Assembly: GCA_031267635.1 (NCBI GenBank)
Contig: JAIRYX010000389.1
Location: 1-6,787, forward strand
From: Planctomycetaceae bacterium
GTDB taxonomy: Bacteria; Planctomycetota; Planctomycetia; Pirellulales; Thermoguttaceae
Direction of reading: 5' to 3'
Length of the DNA: 6,787 nucleotides
Position 1 is the first letter of the stretch. The number at the start of each line of letters is the position of its first letter. Positions 1 to 6,003 of the stretch are shown in pieces. The position numbers and the translations under genes are program-made. Below the pieces are notes generated by a model that was given only the letters and a program-made list of their open reading frames with translations, searched no databases and was not told the DNA's origin.

Positions 1-200
1 TTTATGCGTATCCACCCATGATTTCGATGTGGTCGCCCCTAATTTATGCGCGGATGCGTAAACATTATGCGCGGACGCATAGAAATAAAGGGCGGACACG
101 AGGGTCGCCCCTACGTATCGGTTCGTCTTTAACGCGGAGATTTACGCGGAACGGGCGGATGCAAGGGCGAATGATTCGCTGCCTAAATTTTATGAATCAA
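1..200. repeat. Cluster of GC-rich palindromic intergenic repeats
   Basis: Several short repeats are packed here. GGTCGCCCCTA occurs at 31-41 and 103-113. A 21-bp unit beginning TTATGCGCGGA is tandemly repeated at 44-64 and 65-85, its second copy holding the palindrome TATGCG-CGGA-CGCATA (66-81). GGGCGGAC (90-97) and GTCGCCC (104-110) can pair with one bulge. ACGCGGA recurs at 132-138 and 144-150. GCGAATGATTCGC (167-179) is a perfect palindrome around one G and is extended outward by AGG/CCT with a small bulge. The pattern resembles REP-type extragenic elements. The open frame from 18 to 218 only reflects these repeats and is not called as a gene. Confidence 0.7.
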
Positions 201-304
201 GCCCTCCAAAAAAAGTGAAAGAAGCAGCGGCTTTTAGACCGTATGGATCGTTCCTCACGTCCCCAATGTCCCTTTTTTGATGAAAGCCGAATTTTCAAAA
301 CAGA
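201..304. other. Gene-free leader region, no feature recognised
   Basis: Between the palindromic cluster and the predicted promoter I see no credible ORF, RNA gene or strong hairpin. Base composition drops from GC-rich repeats to AT-rich sequence toward the promoter. Confidence 0.5.
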
Positions 305-332
305 TAGACATTTTTCTATTTTTCAATAAAAT
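305..332 (+). promoter_or_regulatory. Predicted sigma70-like promoter for the oxidoreductase gene
   Basis: TAGACA (305-310, 5 of 6 to TTGACA) and TAAAAT (327-332, 5 of 6 to TATAAT) are separated by 16 bases within T-rich sequence. Transcription would begin near 339, giving a leader of about 110 nt before the ATG at 450 that contains the 21-bp tandem repeat. Prediction from consensus only. Confidence 0.45.
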
Positions 333-375
333 GAATGGAAACTGATACTAACGGCACATCTACTTTTTATGAGAG

Positions 376-389
376 TGCGCAACATGAGT
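376..389 (+). repeat. Dispersed motif, forward copy (TGCGCAACATGAGT)
   Basis: This 14-mer matches 13 of 14 bases of the reverse complement of the motif at 1864-1881 and 6517-6534. It lies in the oxidoreductase leader directly before the 21-bp tandem repeat. With the 1864 copy it makes an inverted pair around the gene. It may be a dispersed repeat or a degenerate element end; no transposase is present. Confidence 0.5.
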
Positions 390-431
390 ATGAGTAACTA
401 TTCCAAATGTATGAGTAACCATTCCAAATGT
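390..431 (+). repeat. 21-bp tandem duplication in the oxidoreductase leader
   Basis: Two adjacent 21-bp units (390-410 and 411-431) start with ATGAGTAAC and end with ATTCCAAATGT, differing at a single base (T to C). Each unit contains an ATG in frame with the downstream gene and would encode MSN(Y/H)SKC. The well-spaced SD at 439-443 lies after the repeats, so they are probably untranslated leader, but an extended protein carrying the duplicated heptapeptide cannot be excluded. Confidence 0.85.
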
Positions 432-438
432 TTTGGTC

Positions 439-443
439 AGGAG
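439..443 (+). promoter_or_regulatory. Ribosome binding site deciding the oxidoreductase start
   Basis: AGGAG lies 6 bases before the ATG at 450, and none of the earlier in-frame ATGs (369, 384, 390, 411) has an SD as good. This places the twin-arginine motif at the proper N-terminal position. Confidence 0.7.
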
Positions 444-449
444 TTAAAA

Positions 450-1790
450 ATGATGACAACAAACCATTCCTCACGACGTAACTTTTTGAAAACGTCCGGT
501 CTTGCGGCGGGCGCGTTCCTTGCGGCGTCGCATCTCAAGGTTCATGCGGCGGGCAGCGAGACGATTCAAATTGCCCTTGTCGGTTGCGGCGGACGCGGCG
601 GCGGAGCGGCAATCAATGCGTTAAATACGAAAAGCGCACCGCTTAAACTGATTGCGGCTGCCGATGCGTTTCCTGATAGATTGAAGCGTATGGCTATGTT
701 GCAGGAAAATTTCCCGGATAAAGTTGACCTTCCGCCGGAACGTTGTTTTGCGGGCTATGACGCTTATAAAAAAGCAATCGACTGTTTGCGTCCGGGCGAT
801 GTAGCGCTGCTTGCCACGCCGCCGGGTTTTCGCCCGCTTCACGTAGAATACGCTGTCAAAAAAGGCGTTCATGTTTTTATGGAGAAACCGTTTGCGACCG
901 ATTCGCCCGGTACGCGGCGGATTCAGGCGGCGGCAAAACTCGCCGATGAGAAAAATGTCAAAATCGCGTGCGGTCTGATGTGGCGGCATTGTAAAGCCCG
1001 CGAAGAAGTAATCGACCGGATTCACAACGGCGAAATTGGCGACGTAACATTATTGCGCGGTTTCCGAATGCACAATTCGTGGTATGCTCCGAATCGCCAG
1101 ACGTGGAAAGGAAGCGAACTCGAATTTCAAATCCGCTCGTTTCACGGCTTCGACTGGATCGGTGCCAGTTTGTTTATTGACTATTGCATTCACAACATTG
1201 ACGTTGCGTGTTGGGCGAAAGGAGCATGGCCCGTTTCCGCGATTGGGCTTGGCGGACGCTCTACGCCGGACGTCGCCGGAACAAGTTACGACAGTTATTA
1301 TACGGAATTTACGTTTCCCGACGGTTCGTTTTTGACGTCGCACGGACGTTATATCAATAATTGTTTCGCTCGTTATCAAGATTACGCGCACGGTACGAAA
1401 GGTGCTGCGTTGTTGATGGGAAGTCTTGGCGGCGCGGAGACGAAAATTTATAAAAACCAAATGATGACGCCGGAAAATGTCGTCTGGGCATATCCCGGCA
1501 AAGAACCAGACCCGTATCAAATTGAGCATAATCTTTTCTTTGACGCGATTGTCAACAATAAACCGTATAACGAAGGACATCGCGCGGCGGAAGCGAATTT
1601 CGCATCGCTACTTTCGAGAGCGGCAATCAACACGGGACAGATTGTAACATGGGATCAAATCGTCCAATCCGAAGTCGAACTACTCCCCGGCGGCGTCGAC
1701 AATCTCACAGCGGAGACGCAACCGCCGATTCTTCCCGACGACAAAGGACATTATCCTTACGCGATTCCGGGTAAAGACGTCAAAATTTGA
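450..1790 (+). CDS. Tat-exported Gfo/Idh/MocA family oxidoreductase
   Basis: A 446-residue NAD(P)-dependent oxidoreductase of the Gfo/Idh/MocA family, which typically oxidises or epimerises sugars and polyols; the substrate cannot be read from sequence. Residues 8-14 (SRRNFLK), a hydrophobic stretch and AXA-like VHAA near residue 34 form a twin-arginine signal, so the protein is probably exported folded with bound cofactor. The Rossmann dinucleotide loop is VGCGGRGGG (about 44-52), the family EKP motif with its conserved lysine is at 145-147, and a YCIHNID motif near 245-251 is at the expected catalytic histidine position. The C-terminal half is the usual alpha/beta domain. I chose the ATG at 450 because AGGAG lies 6 bases upstream and the Tat signal starts there. 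An in-frame extension to ATG 369 exists, but it would add 27 residues ahead of the signal, including a tandem repeat. Family and export call are firm; substrate is unknown. Confidence 0.92.
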   Translation: MMTTNHSSRRNFLKTSGLAAGAFLAASHLKVHAAGSETIQIALVGCGGRGGGAAINALNTKSAPLKLIAAADAFPDRLKRMAMLQENFPDKVDLPPERCFAGYDAYKKAIDCLRPGDVALLATPPGFRPLHVEYAVKKGVHVFMEKPFATDSPGTRRIQAAAKLADEKNVKIACGLMWRHCKAREEVIDRIHNGEIGDVTLLRGFRMHNSWYAPNRQTWKGSELEFQIRSFHGFDWIGASLFIDYCIHNIDVACWAKGAWPVSAIGLGGRSTPDVAGTSYDSYYTEFTFPDGSFLTSHGRYINNCFARYQDYAHGTKGAALLMGSLGGAETKIYKNQMMTPENVVWAYPGKEPDPYQIEHNLFFDAIVNNKPYNEGHRAAEANFASLLSRAAINTGQIVTWDQIVQSEVELLPGGVDNLTAETQPPILPDDKGHYPYAIPGKDVKI

Positions 1791-1795
1791 GGGCA

Positions 1796-1843
1796 ATCGT
1801 TTAAGCAACGGAACGATAGGCGATGTTTCGGCAAAATATCGCC
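1796..1843 (+). terminator. Tandem hairpins after the oxidoreductase gene
   Basis: Six bases past the stop codon, ATCGTT (1796-1801) pairs with AACGAT (1812-1817). A second, stronger hairpin follows: GGCGATGTTT (1819-1828) pairs with AAATATCGCC (1834-1843) over 10 pairs with one G-T wobble and a 5-base loop. There is no clean T-run after it, so it may be a factor-aided terminator or an mRNA 3'-end stabiliser. It sits between convergent genes. Confidence 0.45.
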
Positions 1844-1863
1844 GTCTCAATGAATGCTCTATT

Positions 1864-1881
1864 ATTAACTCATGTTACGCA
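1864..1881 (-). repeat. Dispersed 18-bp motif, reverse copy
   Basis: ATTAACTCATGTTACGCA is identical at all 18 bases to 6517-6534, and its reverse complement closely matches 376-389. It lies in the gap between the convergent oxidoreductase and glycosyltransferase genes. The core TAAC-TCAT-GTTA is itself partly palindromic. Confidence 0.8.
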
Positions 1882-1967
1882 CGAGCGATAGTTACCTCTG
1901 CTATAATTAGGATGAAGTTACGAGTCCATGACTTTGTTCACAGCAACCACTTTTTCTCGTCTTTTTT

Positions 1968-2714
1968 CTATCGTCCGAAAATCCGAGAAACGCCGAGCAG
2001 AAAGAGAATGGCAAGCGAGCGGAGAGCTTCTTTTTTGTTGATTTTCGATTTGCCGCGTTTGCGGTCGGTGAATGTGATTGGAATCTCGACGATTTTCGCG
2101 CCGCCTTGATGCAGCCGGAACAAGATTTCCTCAAAAAAAGAATATCCTTGCGAGCGAATTTTACCTTCACCAATTCGGCGTTCTAAAATTCGATTCAATG
2201 TCGAAACACGGTAACAACGAAACGATCCGCTATTGTCTTTCGTCGGTAAGCCGAGCCAATACCGCGCAAGAAAATTCACGCCGCCGCTCATCAACTTTCG
2301 GGAACACGACCATCCCATTGTTTTTCCCCCAGGAATATAACGCGATCCAATCGCCACATCGTAATGAGAATGACTTTCCGGCTCTTCCATTGCTGCAAGA
2401 AGTTTCGGAATTTTTTCCGGCGGATGACTCCAATCCGCGTCAAGATTCACCAGAAAATCGTACTCGTTGGAAATCGCGTATTGCACGGCTGTTAAAACGG
2501 CTGTGCCAAGTCCCAGTTTCCCCGCACGAATAATACAATTGAAATGAGCGTCGGTCTTCTGACGTTCCATGCACCACATTGACGTCCCGTCCGGCGAGTT
2601 GTCATCAACAATCAATAGATCGGCTTCCGGCAACAAACGTTGAATGGCTTTAACGAGCTGCGGCAAGTTTTCCATTTCGTTAAAAGTGGCAATAGCAACA
2701 AGAATTTGAGGCAT
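1968..2714 (-). CDS. Family 2 glycosyltransferase, polyprenyl-phosphate mannose synthase (DPM1) type
   Basis: A 248-residue cytoplasmic-face GT-A glycosyltransferase resembling dolichol/polyprenol-phosphate mannosyltransferases, which move a sugar from a nucleotide sugar (GDP-mannose in characterised members) to a polyprenyl phosphate. Visible signatures are FNEMENL (11-17), DDNSPDGT (37-44), the metal-binding DAD followed by W (92-95), GSRYIPGG (123-130), GSFRCYR (163-169), SQGYSFFEE (188-196) and a basic EIPITFTDRKRGKSKI segment (210-225). The length matches soluble DPM1-like enzymes; no C-terminal multi-span GtrA-like domain is present, only a hydrophobic amphipathic tail (about 231-244) that may touch the membrane. 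The next upstream in-frame stop excludes a much earlier start, and no clear SD precedes the ATG. It lies 76 bases downstream of trpS on the same strand, so readthrough is plausible. Sugar and acceptor specificity are inferred, not shown. Confidence 0.92.
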   Translation of the reverse strand: MPQILVAIATFNEMENLPQLVKAIQRLLPEADLLIVDDNSPDGTSMWCMERQKTDAHFNCIIRAGKLGLGTAVLTAVQYAISNEYDFLVNLDADWSHPPEKIPKLLAAMEEPESHSHYDVAIGSRYIPGGKTMGWSCSRKLMSGGVNFLARYWLGLPTKDNSGSFRCYRVSTLNRILERRIGEGKIRSQGYSFFEEILFRLHQGGAKIVEIPITFTDRKRGKSKINKKEALRSLAILFLLGVSRIFGR

Positions 2715-2790
2715 AACAAATAATAAGCAAAAATGATTTTTCTGCTCATTTCACCTTTTGGGGAGGGATTGAGTTATAAAATTACAGGAA

Positions 2791-3759
2791 CTATTTAACT
2801 CCGCATGCGGTTTGAGCGCGTAGGAGGACTTCGGCGGCTTTTTTGCGGGCTTTGGCGGCTCCGGCGGCAAGGACGTCGCGGACTTCGTCCGATTGCGTCT
2901 CTAATTTTATCCGACGTTCGCGCGGTTCGGCAAAATGACGTTCCGCCAAATCCGCCAGTTCTTTTTTGACAAGTCCGTAACCGAACCCGCCCTTTCGGTA
3001 TGTTTCCGCCATCGCCTGTTTTTGTTCCGGCGACGCGAAAAGCGAATACAACTGAAACAAATGATCCGTTTCCGGGTCTTTCGGCTCTTCGACCGGACGG
3101 CTGTCTGTCGTGATTCGCATGATTTTCTTTTTCACGTCTTTGGCTGATTCGAACACGTCGATCGTATTGCCGTAGCTTTTCGACATTTTACTGCCGCCGT
3201 CGGTTCCCGCCACCTTTGCCGAGTCGGACAAAATATACGCTTTCGGTAGAACAAACGTTTCGCCAAACAAATGATTAAAACTTCCGGCAAGATCGCGGGC
3301 AACTTCGATGTGTTGATTCTGGTCTTCGCCGACCGGCACAACGTCAGAATCGTAAATCAAAATATCCGCCGCCATGAGAACCGGATACGCAAACAAGCCG
3401 ACGTCCGCTGTAATACCTTTCGCTTTTTTGTCTTTATAAGCGTGACAGCGTTCCAATAATCCCATGTTCGTCATCGTCATCAGCAACCAGCAAAGTTCCG
3501 AGACTTCCGGGACGTCCGACTGAACAAACAACACCGCTTTCTTCGGGTTAAGCCCTAATGCCAACAGATCAATCGCCGCGTCGAGCGTGTTCTGCCGCAA
3601 CTGTTCCGCGTCGCGCACAGTGGTCAGCGCGTGAAGGTTCGCGATAAAATAAAACGATTCGTCCGCTTTGTCCTGCAACTCAATATATTGCCGGATTGCC
3701 CCAAAATAATTTCCCCAGTGAAATCTTCCTGTCGGCTGGATTCCTGATAAAGCACGCAT
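2791..3759 (-). CDS. trpS: Tryptophanyl-tRNA synthetase
   Basis: A class I aminoacyl-tRNA synthetase of 322 residues that charges tRNA(Trp) with tryptophan using ATP. The N-terminus MRALSGIQPTGRFHWGNYFG contains the HIGH-type ATP motif (HWGN, 14-17). The LMAADILIY segment (128-136) carries the aspartate expected to contact tryptophan, PVGEDQNQHIEVARDLA follows (142-158), and KMSKS is at 191-195. The C-terminal helical anticodon-binding part is complete and the length is normal for bacterial TrpRS (about 320-340). No SD is seen before the ATG; instead a TATAAC hexamer (minus strand, 3769-3764) sits only a few bases upstream, which would suit a leaderless or very short-leader transcript, though that is inference. 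No T-box-like specifier or antiterminator sequence was recognised upstream. Function is essentially certain. Confidence 0.97.
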   Translation of the reverse strand: MRALSGIQPTGRFHWGNYFGAIRQYIELQDKADESFYFIANLHALTTVRDAEQLRQNTLDAAIDLLALGLNPKKAVLFVQSDVPEVSELCWLLMTMTNMGLLERCHAYKDKKAKGITADVGLFAYPVLMAADILIYDSDVVPVGEDQNQHIEVARDLAGSFNHLFGETFVLPKAYILSDSAKVAGTDGGSKMSKSYGNTIDVFESAKDVKKKIMRITTDSRPVEEPKDPETDHLFQLYSLFASPEQKQAMAETYRKGGFGYGLVKKELADLAERHFAEPRERRIKLETQSDEVRDVLAAGAAKARKKAAEVLLRAQTACGVK

Positions 3760-3769
3760 AAATGTTATA

Positions 3770-3804
3770 AAGTTGAAAATTAAAAGTTGAAAGTTGAAAA
3801 GTCA
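3770..3804. repeat. Heptameric AAGTTGA short tandem repeat
   Basis: Five consecutive 7-base units lie just upstream of trpS: AAGTTGA, AAATTAA, AAGTTGA, AAGTTGA and AAAGTCA. Three are identical and two are degenerate. This resembles the 7-bp short tandemly repeated repetitive sequences described in several bacterial genomes. Because it occupies the trpS promoter/leader position, unit number could affect expression; that is inference. Confidence 0.75.
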
Positions 3805-3819
3805 AGATAAACTTTTCTT

Positions 3820-3948
3820 TTAGTGTCTTTGTCGGTCGGACGTTCTAAATAATAAATCCAATGTTTTTATTTCACCGCCGGAAAAACTGCGTTCCAATAT
3901 CTCGGTTATTTTTTGTGCAAATTCTTTTTGAGTGAAAAATTTATCCAT
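3820..3948 (-). CDS. Doubtful small hypothetical protein
   Basis: A possible 42-residue protein starting MDKFFTQKEFAQKITEIL and ending TSDRQRH, lying 60 bases upstream of trpS on the same strand. It is hydrophilic, probably helical in its first half, and I recognise no family. The frame stays open upstream to a TTG at 4017, but that extension runs through TTTCGCG-type intergenic repeats and its TTG has no SD, so I prefer the ATG at 3948. The only SD-like bases before this ATG (TTGGAC) are too close to be good. It may be a real trpS-linked microprotein, a remnant, or chance. Confidence 0.25.
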   Translation of the reverse strand: MDKFFTQKEFAQKITEILERSFSGGEIKTLDLLFRTSDRQRH

Positions 3949-3984
3949 GTCCAATTTTTTAATTGTATTCAGAACGTAGAAATA

Positions 3985-4055
3985 CGCGAAATTTCCGCGA
4001 AGCAACACGAAATTCAATTTTCGCGACTTTTCGCGTTTTTTTAGTGTGTTTCGCG
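3985..4055. repeat. TTTCGCG-type degenerate repeats, partly 10-bp phased
   Basis: CGCG recurs at 3985, 3996, 4022, 4032 and 4052. In the last three, TCGCG begins at 4021, 4031 and 4051, exactly 10 and 20 bases apart and preceded by TT, so the cores would face the same side of the helix. It may be a degenerate intergenic repeat or clustered protein-binding sites upstream of the small ORF and trpS. Confidence 0.6.
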
Positions 4056-4134
4056 TTTTAAAAATCCGCTTTGTGAACGATTCAAATTTTCCATCAAGTG
4101 GTTTTTATGTTATCAAAACGGTTTCCTAAAAATT

Positions 4135-4240
4135 AACCTCATTATTTCTTTTTGGATGAGGTAATGAGGTTTGGTTGTGGGGAGGGATTCATTTGGGCTA
4201 CTGAGGTTGTTTCGTTAGGAAAATTAGGTGAAAATGAGGT
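4135..4240. repeat. Inverted repeat and TGAGGT repeat group between trpS and rny
   Basis: AACCTCATTA (4135-4144) and TAATGAGGTT (4162-4171) form a perfect 10-bp inverted repeat with a 17-base loop. TGAGGT recurs at 4157, 4165, 4202 and 4235, all in one orientation. There is no T-run beside the stem, so it does not look like a standard terminator. The gap also contains GGGGAGGGATT (4179-4189), which is repeated at 2760-2770. No credible gene was found in this gap; a 38-codon plus-strand ORF starting in the repeat is treated as chance. Confidence 0.6.
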
Positions 4241-4265
4241 TGATTTATTCATGTCTCTAACATTT

Positions 4266-4302
4266 GAAAATAAAAAATAAAAAATAAACGTAAACGATTA
4301 CG
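4266..4302 (-). terminator. Probable intrinsic terminator of rny
   Basis: Reading the minus strand about 48 bases past the rny stop, CGTAA-TCGT-TTACG (4302-4289) forms a 5-bp stem with a 4-base loop and is followed by a long T-rich run (4288-4266, TTTATTTTTTATTTTTTATT). The stem is short and AT-rich, so termination strength is uncertain, but stem plus U-tract geometry is right for rny. Confidence 0.5.
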
Positions 4303-4350
4303 CGAATACTCCAAATCACGTGAATAGATACTAAATACTTTCTTTATATC

Positions 4351-5991
4351 TTATTTTGCAATTTCCGTACAACGTGTTTCCCGAATAACAGTCACTTTGA
4401 TTTCGCCGGGAAATTGCAAACGCTGAGTGAGTGCGTTGACAATTCCTCGACAAATTTGCGCCGCTGACTCATCGGTTGTTTGCGATGCGGAAACCAACAC
4501 GCGCATTTCGCGTCCCGCCTGAACCGCATACGCTTGTTCGACGCCGGAAAATTCGTTGGCTATCGCTTCAAGGTCTTCCATCCGCTTGATATAATGTTCC
4601 AATGTTTCCCGCCGCGCGCCGGGGCGCGACGCGCTGCACGCATCCGCCGCCGCAACAATCACGGTATAAGGATCGTCAATTCGCGGATCGTCATGGTGTC
4701 CGAGTGCGGATTGCACCACTTCCGTCGGTTCGCCGTAACGCTTGAGAAGTTCGGCGCCGATTTGCGGATGTCCTCCTTCTAATTCATGATCGGCGGCTTT
4801 CCCGATGTCGTGCAATAATCCGCAACGCCGCGCAAGCCGTTGATCCAAACCAAGTTCTGCGGCAATCATGCCGGAAAGATACGCCACTTCCACCGAATGC
4901 CGCAACACATTTTGGCTGTAACTTGTGCGAAAATGAAGCCGTCCGAGAAAATTGACAACTCTATCGTTCAATCCGTGAACATCCACTTCGTCGCACGCTT
5001 CGGAGCCGGCTTTTTGAATCAAACTTTGCATTTCATGATCCGTTTCCCGTACGATTTCCTCAATCCGCGACGGATGAATCCGCCCGTCAGTAATCAGCCG
5101 CGAAAGCGACAAACGCGCAATCTCACGGCGAATCGCGTCAAACGCACTGACAATCACTACGCCGGGCGTGTCGTCAATAATCACATCAACGCCGGTAATC
5201 TTCTCAAACGCGCGAATATTTCGACCTTCACGCCCGATAATGCGCCCTTTCATGTCGTCATTCGGAATGTCCACCGTGCTGGTTGTCGATTCGGTCGTAT
5301 GCGCCGCCGCATAACGCTGAATCGCCAAAAGAACTTTTTCGCGAGCGATTTGCTCGCAATGTTCTTGCATTGTTTTTTCATAGCGTAAAACCAACGCGCC
5401 GGTTTCTTCCTGCAATTCGGATTCGAGCAATCGAAAAAGCTGCTTTCGGGCTTCCTCTCGAGAAAGTCCCGATATTTCATGCAATTTCACACGTTCATTT
5501 TCAATCAGCTTTTTCAATTCCTCAAGTTTTCGATTGCGCTCCTCAATTTTTTCCGCCAAACGGCGTTGCGACGTTTCGACAAGTTTTTCTTGTTTCCGAA
5601 TGTCGTCTGCTTGTTTTTCGAGAACGTCTTGCCGTTTGTCGAGAATTCGCTCCCGTTCATACAATTCTTGACGAATTTGGCGGAACTCTTTTTCTGAATC
5701 CGCTTTAAAACGAATCGACTCTTCTTTTAACGCAATTTCTACTTCACGACGTTTGTTATCGGCGTCTTGTTCGGCACGTTCGAGAATTTCTTTGGCAATG
5801 GATTCGGCGTCTTTTTTGCGGGCAATGTTAAACGTTTTCACGCCAAAATAGGCGATAATAAATCCAATAATTGCCCCAAGTATAAATGCCACAAGACATT
5901 GCAGCATTATAACTATTGTAAAAGGATGCACTGCAATTCCATCGTCAGGATTATCCTGTGCCAATAAAATCAGTGAATAAAATATGTTCAC
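4351..5991 (-). CDS. rny: Ribonuclease Y
   Basis: A 546-residue membrane-anchored endoribonuclease that starts mRNA decay and processing. Domain order: one transmembrane helix (about 26-50), a long charged coiled coil (about 55-230), a KH RNA-binding domain with GRIIGREGRNIR (249-260), and an HD metal-dependent hydrolase domain with H365 (LRHS), the HD pair in LLHDIGKA (394-395), GHHDD (431-435) and a downstream AAAD aspartate (450). All catalytic residues expected for RNase Y are present, and the length is slightly above the usual ~520. The start is GTG: an AAGGG SD lies 7 bases upstream and a stop closes the frame shortly above. This leaves about 25 residues before the helix, with a small hydrophobic patch (FYSLILLA), which is longer than in the Bacillus enzyme. 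The gene stands alone, followed by a probable intrinsic terminator. Identification is firm. Confidence 0.97.
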   Translation of the reverse strand: MNIFYSLILLAQDNPDDGIAVHPFTIVIMLQCLVAFILGAIIGFIIAYFGVKTFNIARKKDAESIAKEILERAEQDADNKRREVEIALKEESIRFKADSEKEFRQIRQELYERERILDKRQDVLEKQADDIRKQEKLVETSQRRLAEKIEERNRKLEELKKLIENERVKLHEISGLSREEARKQLFRLLESELQEETGALVLRYEKTMQEHCEQIAREKVLLAIQRYAAAHTTESTTSTVDIPNDDMKGRIIGREGRNIRAFEKITGVDVIIDDTPGVVIVSAFDAIRREIARLSLSRLITDGRIHPSRIEEIVRETDHEMQSLIQKAGSEACDEVDVHGLNDRVVNFLGRLHFRTSYSQNVLRHSVEVAYLSGMIAAELGLDQRLARRCGLLHDIGKAADHELEGGHPQIGAELLKRYGEPTEVVQSALGHHDDPRIDDPYTVIVAAADACSASRPGARRETLEHYIKRMEDLEAIANEFSGVEQAYAVQAGREMRVLVSASQTTDESAAQICRGIVNALTQRLQFPGEIKVTVIRETRCTEIAK

Positions 5992-5998
5992 ACGTTGA

Positions 5999-6003
5999 CC
6001 CTT
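5999..6003 (-). promoter_or_regulatory. rny: Ribosome binding site deciding the rny GTG start
   Basis: AAGGG on the minus strand is 7 bases before the GTG at 5991. The next internal candidate, ATG at 5907 just before the transmembrane helix, has no SD. This supports the longer N-terminus. Confidence 0.65.

Noticed and set aside
18..218. Plus-strand 66-residue open frame
   Set aside because: It runs entirely through palindromic repeats, is arginine-rich as a by-product of CGC/CGG repeats, and has no ribosome binding site.
1902..1907. TATAAT on the plus strand after the oxidoreductase gene
   Set aside because: No -35 hexamer at proper spacing and no plus-strand gene downstream; it would only read antisense into the glycosyltransferase.
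3949..4017. TTG-started upstream extension of the small ORF before trpS
   Set aside because: The added residues are encoded by TTTCGCG-type repeats and the TTG has no SD.
4164..4280. Plus-strand 38-codon ORF (MRFGCGEGFIWATEVV...)
   Set aside because: It begins inside the TGAGGT repeats, its SD-like bases are only one base from the ATG, and an ORF of this length is expected by chance.
3760..4350. T-box or other amino-acid riboswitch upstream of trpS
   Set aside because: No T-box core sequence, specifier loop or antiterminator was seen; the gap is explained by repeats and the small ORF.
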